From contig JAUKVZ010000002.1 of the NCBI GenBank assembly GCA_032355985.1, positions 310,001-374,000 of the forward strand: 64,000 nt of DNA, given 5' to 3'. Positions within the stretch are counted from its first letter, which is position 1, and every line of letters starts with the position of its first letter. A program made the translations under genes and the position numbers. Source of the DNA: Sarcodiotheca gaudichaudii. Taxonomy: Eukaryota; Rhodophyta; Florideophyceae; Gigartinales; Solieriaceae. Of this stretch, positions 8,963 through 17,665 are shown one piece after another. The notes beneath the pieces were generated by a model, which ran no database searches, was not told the DNA's origin, and saw only the letters and a list, made by a program, of their open reading frames with translations.

Positions 8963-10593
8963 CGCAGGCCTGCGAGGCGCAGAGCGCCCGGGCGGATGTG
9001 GGCGACGAGTTGAGCCTCGTCGATGCGCCGGGCGCGGGCGAGGATCTCGGCGGGGCTGACCGGAAGGTTTCCGATGAAGGAGGCCTCGGCCGCGGCTGCG
9101 AGGGCGCCCAGATAGGCGCTGGTCATGAGATTGGCGCCGGCGGCAAGGGCCAGAACACCCACCGAGAGAAGCGCATCACCACAGCCAAGAGCATCGACCA
9201 CGCGGGGCGGGCTGAGAGCGGGCAGGTGCTCGCTGGTGGTGCGGCTGGGCCAGGCGTCCTCGCGTTCAGCTTCGGGCGATTTTCGGAAGGCGACCAGACC
9301 ATCGGGTCCGAGGGTGACAAGCACGTTCTCGGCGCCCGTGCGGCGCATCAGCTTCCAGACGACGGCCGGAAGGGATGAGTCGTAGTCATTGAGCGCATCG
9401 CGAAGTTCGGCTTCTGATGGACTGAGCCAGTTGGCATCCCGCATCGAGGTGAGCGAAGCGCGGCGGCCGGAGACATCGCCGGCGAGGATGTCCACACGCG
9501 GGCGGATGGCTCGGACGAGATCCTCGAGGATGCGAGGACTGAGCATGCCCAGGCCGAAGTCGGCCAGAATCGCGGCGTCGGCGTCTTCGGCGGCCTCCGC
9601 GGCATGTGTCTGGAGAGCCCCACGGCTGCGGGAATCGAGCGCGATGGGACGCACCATGTCGAGCTTGAAGACCTTCTCCCCGCCAACGAGGAAGCGCTGC
9701 TTCTCGGGGATGGGGCCTTCCTGATGAATGGGGATGACTTCCACGCCCTCGGCGCCCAGGCGCTCAGTGAGGCGATCGGCCTCGGCGCTCGCTGGAAGCG
9801 GTGTGATCAGCGTAGGCACGGCGCCGAGCGATGCAAGATGCCGGGACAGCACAGCTGCGGCGCCATCGAAGGCTGATCGGCTGATGGGCCGGAGGGACAT
9901 GACGGGCGATTCGCCGGCCACATCGGGCCAGGCGCAATGGACATAGGTATCGATGATGGTTTCGCCGATGACGACGACGCGCTTGCCGCGCATGCGCTCG
10001 AGGCAGAGCGAGAGATTGCGAGGCGAGAGATCGTGGGCGTCGATCAGGCGCTTGATCTGCCGACGGGCGGGATCCTCGGTGGCGCTTTCGGAATCGACAC
10101 CCCGTTCGAGGGATTCAATGAGGGCGGTCGAGGAGAAGACGACATCACCGGAGGAGAAAAGGACGCGCCCGCCGTGGGATTCGACGGCAAGGCGTTCAGC
10201 TTCGAATCGCGGATCGGCGTTTTCCTCGTACTCACGGCCTTTGACGTAGATGTCTGGCTGGACGCTCTGGAGGAGGGATTCGGCCGTGGGATCGGGGTTG
10301 ACGTACACCCAGTCGACGCATTCGAGAGCGGCGAGGCTCTCGGCGCGAAGGTTCTGATTGAAGAGCGGGCGATTGTCACCCTTATTGATGAGATCATCCG
10401 CCGTGATAGAGACGAGAAGATGGTCGCCCTGAGTGGCGGCATGCTGCAGGTGGCGGACATGTCCGGGGTGGACGATGTCGAAGCAGCCGTGGCAATGGAC
10501 AAGGGATCGGTCCGAAGCGCGAAGCTCGGCGCGGATGGCGAGGAGTTGGTCGAGGCTGACGACCTTTGTCAGTGAGATGCCGCTTTGATCCAT
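8959..10593 (-). CDS. HldE-like bifunctional cytidylyltransferase/sugar kinase with inverted domain order
   Basis: 544 residues. Residues 33-170 are a nucleotidyltransferase with HCHGCFDIVHPGHVRHL (HxGH signature) and YVKGREYEE, as in the HldE/RfaE C-terminal half. Residues 208-530 are a PfkB/ribokinase domain with VVVIGETIIDTYVH, GESPVMSLRP and a catalytic DALGCGDALL (the usual DTxGAGD form changed, catalytic Asp kept). HldE phosphorylates heptose 7-phosphate at C1 and later adds the nucleotide to give ADP-heptose. In Enterobacteria the kinase comes first, so the order here is reversed. The enzyme probably makes an activated heptose or related sugar for the neighbouring glycosyltransferases. 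AGAG lies 6 bases before the ATG. First gene of the minus-strand pair. Confidence 0.85.
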   Translation of the reverse strand: MDQSGISLTKVVSLDQLLAIRAELRASDRSLVHCHGCFDIVHPGHVRHLQHAATQGDHLLVSITADDLINKGDNRPLFNQNLRAESLAALECVDWVYVNPDPTAESLLQSVQPDIYVKGREYEENADPRFEAERLAVESHGGRVLFSSGDVVFSSTALIESLERGVDSESATEDPARRQIKRLIDAHDLSPRNLSLCLERMRGKRVVVIGETIIDTYVHCAWPDVAGESPVMSLRPISRSAFDGAAAVLSRHLASLGAVPTLITPLPASAEADRLTERLGAEGVEVIPIHQEGPIPEKQRFLVGGEKVFKLDMVRPIALDSRSRGALQTHAAEAAEDADAAILADFGLGMLSPRILEDLVRAIRPRVDILAGDVSGRRASLTSMRDANWLSPSEAELRDALNDYDSSLPAVVWKLMRRTGAENVLVTLGPDGLVAFRKSPEAEREDAWPSRTTSEHLPALSPPRVVDALGCGDALLSVGVLALAAGANLMTSAYLGALAAAAEASFIGNLPVSPAEILARARRIDEAQLVAHIRPGALRLAGLR

Positions 10594-10850
10594 GGCGTCT
10601 CTTTAATCAGCTAAGCGGGCTTTCCGGCGTGAGAAAGGGTTGTCGAAGATCACACCGGCCAGGGGAGTGATCGGGGAGGCCGGGGAGAACTCAAGGCTGT
10701 TTTTGCGCGTCGCCGATATGGGATGGATACGCCGCAGGAGCGGCGAGGTCGCAGCGTGCGCCGGGCGCGTGGCGGCATGGATCCACGGAGGGATCATGCG
10801 CCGGAGTTATCGACTGCCATTGATTGGTCCCGGGGAGGTCGCATCGAAGG

Positions 10851-11984
10851 ATGCGGGGGCGGATCGTGCGCAATAGCGAGGTGTGGTTCGCGATTCCCTC
10901 GGCGAGCGTCGAGCGCTGCCGCATGCGGCTGGGCGTGTGGCGCGAGATGGGATATCGCGTGGCGGTTCTTCAGAATCGCGAGTGCGGCGAGATTTCGGCG
11001 GATCGGGTGGTGTGGTGCGATTCGTATCCGGGATGGGCGGAGTCGGTGAACATTCTGTGCCGAGGCGTCGTGCCGCGAGAGGCGCCGATCGTGGTCACGG
11101 GCGGGGATGACATGCTGCCGGATCCCGATCGGACGGCCCATGAGCTTGCCGAGGAGTTCTACCAGCGGTTTCCCGACGGATTCGGCGTGATGCAGCCGAC
11201 GGGCGACGGTCATATGAATGCACGAGAGTACTGCGGCAGCCCGTGGCTTGGCCGCGCGTGGATCGAAGAAGCGTATGGCGGGCGCGGGCCGCTCTTCGGC
11301 GGCTACCGGCACAACTGGGCGGATCACGAGCTGCATTGGGTGGCGCGGGGGCTTGGCGTTCTCCATGAAGCGCCGCACGCCTCGCAGAAGCATGAACACT
11401 TCACGCGGACCGGCGAGGATGCTCCGGCATTCTGGGAGGACACGGTGTCGGCCTTCGATCGGGCGGATGTGGAGCTGTTCATCTCCCGGTTGTGGCAGGG
11501 TTTTCCCGGGCACGCGCCACTGGGCGGGCGGCGCTGGCAATCATCGGACTGGTGGCGGGAGCGATATCCGGGACTGGCGGAGCGCTACTGGGCGACGCGA
11601 TACGGCAAGAGCCGCCTTGGTGGATTGAGCGAGCAGGCGATGCGGGAGGCCCTTGATGAGTGCGCGGCGCGCGGGCTGAAGCGGGTGGCGATCTACGGCG
11701 CGGGGACGGAAACGCGAAGCAGCGCTTCGGCGCTGATGGAGCCGCCGGTGGAGATCGTGAGCATGATCGATGACGATCCGCGGCACATCGGGCGAAGGCT
11801 CTGGGGATATCAGATCGAATCAATGGAACAGGCGACCGGACGCGGGCTCGCGGTTGATGGTGTGATCATCGCTTCGCGATCACAGCGCGATGCGATGACG
11901 GAGCGCGCTTCGGCGCTTGCGGCGCGCGGGGCGCACGTGATTCAGCTTGGAGCGGGAGTCGAGCAGGGAGCGGCGCATGTCTGA
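10851..11984 (+). CDS. Glycosyltransferase-like protein with shared C-terminal Rossmann-type module (copy 1)
   Basis: 377 residues and clearly paralogous to the next gene. The N-terminal 250 residues start with EVWFAIPSASVERCR, then an SGDDM/GGDDMLPDPD metal-site-like motif, GSPWLGR and a GYRHNWADHELHWVARG acceptor-site-like stretch. This layout fits a GT-A glycosyltransferase related to family 2, although the family is not one I can name. Residues about 275-377 form a separate module with RVAIYGAGTETR, SMIDDDPRHIGRRLWGY and a final GAHVIQLGAG. A GTG at 10866 is an alternative start closer to the start of copy 2. The ATG of copy 2 lies inside this gene (8-bp overlap). Confidence 0.75.
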   Translation: MRGRIVRNSEVWFAIPSASVERCRMRLGVWREMGYRVAVLQNRECGEISADRVVWCDSYPGWAESVNILCRGVVPREAPIVVTGGDDMLPDPDRTAHELAEEFYQRFPDGFGVMQPTGDGHMNAREYCGSPWLGRAWIEEAYGGRGPLFGGYRHNWADHELHWVARGLGVLHEAPHASQKHEHFTRTGEDAPAFWEDTVSAFDRADVELFISRLWQGFPGHAPLGGRRWQSSDWWRERYPGLAERYWATRYGKSRLGGLSEQAMREALDECAARGLKRVAIYGAGTETRSSASALMEPPVEIVSMIDDDPRHIGRRLWGYQIESMEQATGRGLAVDGVIIASRSQRDAMTERASALAARGAHVIQLGAGVEQGAAHV

Positions 11985-13098
11985 GGTGTGGTTCGCGATT
12001 CCTTCGGCGAGTGTGGAGCGCTGCCGCGAGCGGCTGCCCATGTGGCGCGATCGCGGGTATCGAATTGCAATTCTTCAGAATGTCGAGCGCGGAGAGATTC
12101 CGGCGGACATCTGCGTATGGAGCGATGACTATCCGGGTTGGGGCGAGTCGATCAACATTCTGTGCAAGTCGATCGTGCCGAAGTCGGCCGATATCGTCGT
12201 TTCGGGCGGCGATGACATGCTGCCGGATCCGGATCGCTCGGCGGAAGAGCTTGCCGCGGAGTACTTCGAGCGCTTTCCGGATGGCTTCGGTGTGATGCAG
12301 CCGGCCGGCGATTCATTCATGTGGGCGCAGAACTATTGCGGATCGCCCTGGTTTGGCCGCAGATTCTTCAGCACGATGTACGGCGGGCATGGCCCGATGT
12401 TTGGCGGCTACCGACACAATTGGGCTGACTACGAGTTGCACTGGGTGGCGCGCTGCATGGGCAAGCTGTGGATGCGCGACGACGCGAAGCAGCATCATGC
12501 GCACTTCTCCCGCGAGGGCGAGGAGCAGCCTGCATGGTGGACGAAGAACGTCGCCTCGGCGGATCGGCAGGACTGCGAGCTGTTCCTGGCGCGCAAGTAT
12601 CGATTCTTCCCGGGACATGAGCCGATCGGGATAAAGGCGTCGTTCGATCGACATGAACTGCTGAGGCATGAATCGGGCATCGCCGAGTGGCGCTGGAACA
12701 ACAACTATGCGCCCCACGCGCTGACGCAACCTGTTTCCAAACGGCTGGCGGATGCGTTTGAGGCGTGCAAGGCGCGCGGGCTGAAGCGCGTGGCCGTATA
12801 TGGCGCTGGAACACACACGCTTAAGGGCGCGCAGGCAATGGCGGATCCACCGGTGGAGATTGCGGCCATCATTGATGATGATCCTGATCGCTCCGGATCG
12901 CGCCTGTGGGGCTATCCGATCATGGGCCGCGATGCGGCGATGATCGAGGGATTGGACGCGGTCGTGCTGTCGTCGGATTCATTTGAAGACAAGCTGTGGG
13001 ATGCGAGCGCGCCGTTGCGCGAGGCGGGGATCGCTGTGATTCGTCTGTATGGAGAAGACGCACAGACCGTGGCAAACGCGCCGGAGGCCGCCGCGTGA
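11977..13098 (+). CDS. Glycosyltransferase-like protein with shared C-terminal Rossmann-type module (copy 2)
   Basis: 373 residues and a tandem duplicate of the upstream gene. Shared landmarks are the start EVWFAIPSASVERC, GGDDMLPDPDR, GSPWFGRRFF, FGGYRHNWADYELHWVA and the C-terminal RVAVYGAGTHT ... IIDDDPDRSGSRLWGYP module. GGGAG 6 bases before the ATG at 11977 fixes the start. The paralogues differ mainly in the loops around 165-240, where acceptor specificity would lie, so they probably add different or successive sugars. The stop overlaps the GTG start of the FkbM gene (GTGA). Confidence 0.75.
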   Translation: MSEVWFAIPSASVERCRERLPMWRDRGYRIAILQNVERGEIPADICVWSDDYPGWGESINILCKSIVPKSADIVVSGGDDMLPDPDRSAEELAAEYFERFPDGFGVMQPAGDSFMWAQNYCGSPWFGRRFFSTMYGGHGPMFGGYRHNWADYELHWVARCMGKLWMRDDAKQHHAHFSREGEEQPAWWTKNVASADRQDCELFLARKYRFFPGHEPIGIKASFDRHELLRHESGIAEWRWNNNYAPHALTQPVSKRLADAFEACKARGLKRVAVYGAGTHTLKGAQAMADPPVEIAAIIDDDPDRSGSRLWGYPIMGRDAAMIEGLDAVVLSSDSFEDKLWDASAPLREAGIAVIRLYGEDAQTVANAPEAAA

Positions 13099-14210
13099 AT
13101 CCAAGACAGGATGTGCTGCTTTCGATCGACGTGTTCGGCATGCTTGCCGAGATTCTCGGGGATGTCACGGGAAGCGTCATCGACGGCGGCGCCAATGTTG
13201 GTGAGGCGACCGCCCAACTGCGCACGGCGTTTCCCAAAGCGACGATTCATGCGTTCGAGCCGGTCGGCGAGGCGTTTGATGCGCTGACGTCGCGCGTGGC
13301 GTCACTTGGCGGCGATACGCACGCCCATCGACTGGCGCTTGGTTCGCAGCCCGGTGATGCGCAGATGCGGATCAACCGAAATCTCTGGACGTGCAGCTTG
13401 CTGGATGCGAGCGATCGCGGGCATGCGCTGCATGGCGACTGGTGCGAAACGGTTCGGACGGAGTCCGTGAAGGTCGTGCGGCTGGATGCATGGGCTGCCG
13501 AGACGGGCGCGTCGCCGATTGAAGTCATCAAGCTGGATCTACAGGGATTTGAGGGTCCGGCATTGCTGGGCGCCGCGGGCGTGCTCGATCAGGTCAAAGC
13601 CGTGTACTCGGAGGCGCAGATCATTCCGGAGTACGAGGGGGCTTCGACGTTTTCTGACATTGATGCGCTGCTGCGCGATCAGGGCTTCGGCCTGTATCAG
13701 ATGACGGATCTTTGCATCAAGGGCGCACATGCGGAGCCTTCGTGCTGTGACGGCGTGTGGCTGAAGATGGACATTCTGGAGCGCGTTCGCAATGGGCCGA
13801 CGCCGAGAGCAGTGGCTTCGGGTGGGCTGCACAGGAAGGTGCGCATGCAGGAGGCGCTTGAGCTTTGTGTGCACAGGGGATGGCGGCGTGTGGCGCTGTA
13901 TGGCGCGGGGGCGCACACCCATTCCTGCGGAGAAGTGATTGCACTGAGCCCCGTTGATATTGCGTGCGTGATTGATGATTCGCCGGATCGGCGCGGGTCG
14001 TTGTGGGGGTTGCCGTCGCTTGGTCTGGATGAGGCGATGGCGCGAGATATCGACGCGATCGTGCTGTCAGCAGAGCGCGCGGAGCAATCGCTGATCGAAC
14101 GGTGTGGCGACGTGATCGCAAAGGGTTTGCCGGTGATCAGTTTGTATGACGGGGGCGAAGTTCGCGTGCGGGAGAAGATGCAGGCCGGTCTTGAAAGGGC
14201 GGGGACATGA
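13095..14210 (+). CDS. FkbM family methyltransferase with shared C-terminal Rossmann-type module
   Basis: 371 residues. Residues 1-240 are an FkbM-type O-methyltransferase: [13 protein letters not shown] (SAM loop), [10 protein letters not shown], and [16 protein letters not shown], the diagnostic FkbM D-x-x-G-x-E motif. FkbM enzymes methylate sugar hydroxyls in O-antigens, capsules and natural products. Residues about 265-371 repeat the module seen in the two preceding genes ([27 protein letters not shown]). The GTG start at 13095 overlaps the upstream stop and has GGAGG 4-5 bases before it. The stop overlaps the epimerase ATG (ATGA), so genes 10851-15265 form one translationally linked unit. 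Confidence 0.88.
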   Translation: MNPRQDVLLSIDVFGMLAEILGDVTGSVIDGGANVGEATAQLRTAFPKATIHAFEPVGEAFDALTSRVASLGGDTHAHRLALGSQPGDAQMRINRNLWTCSLLDASDRGHALHGDWCETVRTESVKVVRLDAWAAETGASPIEVIKLDLQGFEGPALLGAAGVLDQVKAVYSEAQIIPEYEGASTFSDIDALLRDQGFGLYQMTDLCIKGAHAEPSCCDGVWLKMDILERVRNGPTPRAVASGGLHRKVRMQEALELCVHRGWRRVALYGAGAHTHSCGEVIALSPVDIACVIDDSPDRRGSLWGLPSLGLDEAMARDIDAIVLSAERAEQSLIERCGDVIAKGLPVISLYDGGEVRVREKMQAGLERAGT

Positions 14211-15265
14211 ATCGTGTGCTGGTGACGGGATCGAGCGGGCTGATCGGATCAGAAGCGGTGACGTTTTTCGATGCGATGGGACTGGACGTCGTCGGTGTCG
14301 ACAACAACATGCGCGCTTCATTCTTCGGAGCGAAGGGCGATACAACGTGGAATCGGGATCGGCTTCGAGCGACATGCTCTCGCTTTGAGCATGTGGAGCT
14401 CGACATTCGCGATCGCGCTGAAGTGCTGCGACTCTTTGAATCGCGACCGTTTGATCTGATTATCCATGCAGCAGCGCAACCGAGTCATGATCTGGCGGCA
14501 TCTCGACCATTTGACGATTTTGATGTGAACGCAGTGGGAACACTGAATCTGCTGGAAGCGTGCAGGCGATCGTGTGAGGATGCGGTATTCATCCATGTGT
14601 CCACCAACAAGGTGTATGGCGACGGACCGAACTTCGTCGAGCTTAAAGAGCTGGAGACGCGGTATGACTACGCGGATCCGGCGTATGCGAACGGAATCAG
14701 CGAAGCGTTCTCGATTGATCGCACGATGCACTCGCTCTTTGGCGCTTCAAAGGCTGCGGGCGATGTCATGGCGCAGGAGTACGGGAAGTACTTCGGGATG
14801 AATGTCGGCGTGTTTCGCGGCGGATGCCTGACGGGGCCCTCGCATTCGGGTGTGGAGTTGCACGGGTTCCTGAACTATCTGGTGAAGTGCGCGCTTTCCG
14901 AGGATCCGTACACGATCTTCGGGTACAAGGGCAAGCAGGTGCGGGATCAGATTCACTCGCAAGATGTGATCAGCGCGTTCTGGGCGTTTGCGCAGTCGCC
15001 TCGGCCGGGCGAGGTGTACAACCTTGGCGGCGGGAAGGATAACGCGGCGAGTCTGATTGAGTGTGTGGATCTGATTGAAGGGCTGACGGGTTCGCGGCCG
15101 GCGCTGACGTACTCCGACGAGAATCGTCGCGGGGATCACATTTGCTATTACTCAGATCTGACGAAACTGCGCACGCACTATCCGGAGTGGAAGTTGACGC
15201 GAACGTTGCCGCAGATCGTTGAGGAGATTGCGGATTCATGTCGGCAGGAAGCCGGCGCCGCTTAG
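14207..15265 (+). CDS. NAD-dependent nucleotide-sugar epimerase, CDP-paratose 2-epimerase-like
   Basis: 352-residue extended [16 protein letters not shown] is the NAD-binding Gly motif. [48 protein letters not shown] and [14 protein letters not shown] are the characteristic stretches of the CDP-paratose 2-epimerase (RfbE/tyvelose) branch, which inverts C2 of a CDP-dideoxyhexose. The catalytic YxxxK reads F178-GAS-K182, so the usual Tyr is Phe. Its relatives may carry the same change, so a different epimerisation chemistry or substrate is possible. It is the last gene of the glycan unit and supplies the activated sugar. Confidence 0.85.
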   Translation: MNRVLVTGSSGLIGSEAVTFFDAMGLDVVGVDNNMRASFFGAKGDTTWNRDRLRATCSRFEHVELDIRDRAEVLRLFESRPFDLIIHAAAQPSHDLAASRPFDDFDVNAVGTLNLLEACRRSCEDAVFIHVSTNKVYGDGPNFVELKELETRYDYADPAYANGISEAFSIDRTMHSLFGASKAAGDVMAQEYGKYFGMNVGVFRGGCLTGPSHSGVELHGFLNYLVKCALSEDPYTIFGYKGKQVRDQIHSQDVISAFWAFAQSPRPGEVYNLGGGKDNAASLIECVDLIEGLTGSRPALTYSDENRRGDHICYYSDLTKLRTHYPEWKLTRTLPQIVEEIADSCRQEAGAA

Positions 15266-15271
15266 TCCCAG

Positions 15272-15796
15272 TCACTTGCCGCGCGAAAACTGCAGATAGA
15301 TCTCTGTGTATGACTTGCCCCCAACGCGCAGGGCGTCGGGCTCTCTTCCCCACTGCTGAAATCCGAGCGACTCGTATAGCGCCTGCGCAGCAGGAGCGTT
15401 TTCGGATACTGCGAGGCTGATGACTTCGACACCGGGCCAGGTGAAGGCATGGTCGATGGCGGCCTGCAGGACGGCCCGGGCGCAGCCGCGGCGGCGATGC
15501 GCCGGATCACAGAAGACGCCCCAGATGTGCGCGCGATGGCGGGACTTTGCTTTCGTCGAACGAACAACGCCGGTCATGGCGATGAGCCGCGCGGGTTCAT
15601 CCGGATGAGGCATCGCAAGGATGGCGGCGTTCTCGTCGGCGAGATTGCGGCGCACGATGTTCGGATCCGCCGAGTAGTCTTCATCCGGCGACATTTCAAA
15701 TGCCCAAGGCGCATCGAGCAGGGCCTGCTGGCGCAGGGCGCAGATGGCCTCGGCATCATCGGGCGTGAGACGTCGTGGCGCCGGTGCGTTCGCCAT
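15272..15796 (-). CDS. GNAT family N-acetyltransferase
   Basis: 174 residues. A typical GNAT acetyl-CoA pocket is seen in IWGVFCDPAHRRRGCARAVLQ (motif A with RRxGC in place of Q/RxxGxG/A), followed by ISLAVSENAPAAQALYESLGF (motif B). The N-terminal RRLTPDDAEAICALRQQAL is the usual first strand and helix. The acceptor (protein N-terminus, polyamine, antibiotic or sugar amine) is unknown. It starts three bases after the stop of the phosphatase-cytochrome lipoprotein gene on the same strand, so it is probably the third gene of that operon. Its 3' end faces the epimerase gene with a six-base gap. Confidence 0.85.
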   Translation of the reverse strand: MANAPAPRRLTPDDAEAICALRQQALLDAPWAFEMSPDEDYSADPNIVRRNLADENAAILAMPHPDEPARLIAMTGVVRSTKAKSRHRAHIWGVFCDPAHRRRGCARAVLQAAIDHAFTWPGVEVISLAVSENAPAAQALYESLGFQQWGREPDALRVGGKSYTEIYLQFSRGK

Positions 15797-15798
15797 AT

Positions 15799-16800
15799 TT
15801 AGTCGCGGTATTCGGCGTGGCAGCTCTTGCAGCTGGCCGCCATGCGATCGAAGAGCGTCGTCAAGTCATGCTTCGGCGCCTGGGCCACGATGGCGTATTC
15901 AAGGCGCTGAGCATCGATGTAGTTCTCGTTCATCAAATCGAGGAACCCGGCGCCGTATGCGGCGGACTCGTCGCTCTCCCGAAGCGCCCGATACGCTTCG
16001 GCGATGCTCGCCGCCACGGCGGAGGGAACTAGATCAGGATGATCAGGTGGCGCGTCCCAGCCAACGAGTTTGATCTCACGAAGGTGCTCGAAGGCTGTGC
16101 TGATGTTAATCATCGCGCTGATGAAGCTTGTGGGTCGCGCCTCGGCGGGAAAGTTCCCGTCGATGGCGTCGAGTTCGGATTGATCGATGCGGCGAGACTT
16201 TTCGACGCTGTAATAGAGGCCCTTGTAGTGCGGCGATGTGCCGCTGACTTTCATGTATTCGACGGCCTCTTCCGGTGTCGCCAGATCGAGTGCGACGAGC
16301 ACGGAACCGGCCGCGGCGGCGCAGCGATGTTTGCCATGATGGCAGTGAAGGTAGACATCGCCCTCCTTCATCGCATCTCGCGTGGCTCTTGCAAGTTCAA
16401 CTTTGCGATCCTCATCGACGCCGTCGTAGCCGATGGGCAGATGGATGTAGCGGATGCCGTGCGCCTGAGCCAGATCAACTTCAGGAATGGCGCCGTCGAC
16501 GCTGATGATGGTCTTCACATTGAGTGATTCGAGGGTGTCAAAGGCCTCATCGCCTTCCGGCTGAGCGCCGATGAGAAAGCCGTCGCTATAGGTGACGACG
16601 TTGTGCAGCCCTTCGTACTCTTTTGCTTGGGCGATCGGTTGCGATGGAGTCCCGTTCGCCTTGCCGCCAGTGCGATCCTGATCGTTGCGACCAGCGTCGG
16701 ATTGTGCGCACGAAGCGACACACATGGATATGGCGAGCGCGACACAGACAATCGCGATGTTGTGGCTGCGAGTGATCAACTTACACATTACCGTCACCAC
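15799..16800 (-). CDS. Lipoprotein fusing a dual-specificity-phosphatase-like domain to a CxxCH haem motif
   Basis: 333 residues. A membrane signal ends in the lipobox VASC with Cys31, so the mature protein is lipid-anchored outside the cytoplasm. Residues 65-185 resemble a Tyr/dual-specificity phosphatase: TIISVDGAIPEVDLA, YIHLPIGYDG and the P-loop HCHHGKHR, where Cys154 and Arg160 satisfy C-x5-R. The C-terminal 110 residues are helical and end in MAASCKSCHAEYRD, a CxxCH c-type haem site (Cys324, Cys327, His328) as in cytochrome c' or class II cytochromes. GTG at 16800 has AGGAG just upstream. It sits 13 bp after the DUF1579 gene, in one operon. Confidence 0.8.
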   Translation of the reverse strand: MVTVMCKLITRSHNIAIVCVALAISMCVASCAQSDAGRNDQDRTGGKANGTPSQPIAQAKEYEGLHNVVTYSDGFLIGAQPEGDEAFDTLESLNVKTIISVDGAIPEVDLAQAHGIRYIHLPIGYDGVDEDRKVELARATRDAMKEGDVYLHCHHGKHRCAAAAGSVLVALDLATPEEAVEYMKVSGTSPHYKGLYYSVEKSRRIDQSELDAIDGNFPAEARPTSFISAMINISTAFEHLREIKLVGWDAPPDHPDLVPSAVAASIAEAYRALRESDESAAYGAGFLDLMNENYIDAQRLEYAIVAQAPKHDLTTLFDRMAASCKSCHAEYRD

Positions 16801-16812
16801 GCTCCTGTTCGC

Positions 16813-17463
16813 TTAGTTCACATCCATCGGTTTCGAGTTTGCGATGATGACGGGGAAGGATTCGCCGTAAAGGATCTCTCGAATCTCATAGCTCTGAGTT
16901 CCATCATCATTGAATGTCCAGGCGATCATGAATGACTTGGCGACTTCGCCGGTCATTGGCTCGTCCATCTCGCCGACGAGTGTGAGGACTTTTCCAGTGC
17001 GATCAAGGTTTCCCCAGAGCGTCTTCACGCCGGTGCCCATCGAGTCGAACATCGTCGCGTGAAAGAGCTTGCGCATGTTGTCGTAGCCGACGATCATCAT
17101 GCTCTCCACGGGCATGCCCATCATTTCGCCTTCGGCGCGCTGCTCGATGTAGCGGCCGCCGAGGATGGGCTTGCCTTCGGCGACCCAGGTGAACTCAGGC
17201 CCCTTGTTTCCCTCGAACACCTGTGTGGCCGTGGTCTTGAACGTGCCGACGAAGTGTTCGGCGAGGAACTCGTGAGCGAGCCCGGGCGTCATGTGCTCCT
17301 GCCAGCGCTGCATGCCGCCTTCGGAGAATCGGGCGACGTGCGCATCGGAGAGTCGCTTGCCGATGTCGCGGCTGTCGGATTCATCGGCGGCGATGGCGAG
17401 TCCGGTCGTAATGACAGCGGCCGTTGCGAGAGCTGCTTTGAGATTGTTGCAAATCATGATCAT
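16813..17463 (-). CDS. Secreted DUF1579 family protein
   Basis: 216 residues. A signal peptide (LKAALATAAVITTGLAIAA) predicts export. The body matches DUF1579: a GGRYIEQRAEGEMMGMPVES stretch, MMIVGYDNMRKLFHATMFDSMGTG, and a KVLTLVGEMDEP strand. This lipocalin-like beta-rich fold usually carries a short conserved 'residual analysis' pattern and has no proven biochemical role. AAGGA lies a few bases before the ATG. First gene of a three-gene minus-strand operon (DUF1579, phosphatase-cytochrome lipoprotein, GNAT). Confidence 0.8.
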   Translation of the reverse strand: MIMICNNLKAALATAAVITTGLAIAADESDSRDIGKRLSDAHVARFSEGGMQRWQEHMTPGLAHEFLAEHFVGTFKTTATQVFEGNKGPEFTWVAEGKPILGGRYIEQRAEGEMMGMPVESMMIVGYDNMRKLFHATMFDSMGTGVKTLWGNLDRTGKVLTLVGEMDEPMTGEVAKSFMIAWTFNDDGTQSYEIREILYGESFPVIIANSKPMDVN

Positions 17464-17594
17464 GGTCCTTCAAGTGGCGGGGCTGTGATGATGGCGCGAC
17501 ACAGTCACTTTCCATGCGCCACGAACTTGTTCGAATGGATTGTCCTTTTTCGACGCCGCTGCGCCAACCTGGTGATTCAGAGATCGTGCACATG

Positions 17595-17626
17595 AAAAAA
17601 CCGGCGCGAGATCGATCTCGCGCCGG
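17595..17626 (-). terminator. Rho-independent terminator of the LamG gene
   Basis: A perfect 26-bp inverted repeat with no loop mismatch spans 17601-17626. On the minus strand it is followed by six T residues (17600-17595). It lies 40 bases past the stop codon of the minus-strand LamG gene. The strength and orientation of the T-tract make it one of the clearest terminators in the window. Confidence 0.9.
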
Positions 17627-17665
17627 TCAAATGCTCTTCATTGAGCGGGAGGAAGATTGGTCAGG

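Noticed and set aside
10603-10797. 64-codon minus-strand frame just before the HldE-like gene
   Set aside because: The TAA lies 9 bases upstream of the HldE start, which would fit an operon, but there is no ribosome site and the sequence has no recognisable fold; kept as non-coding leader.
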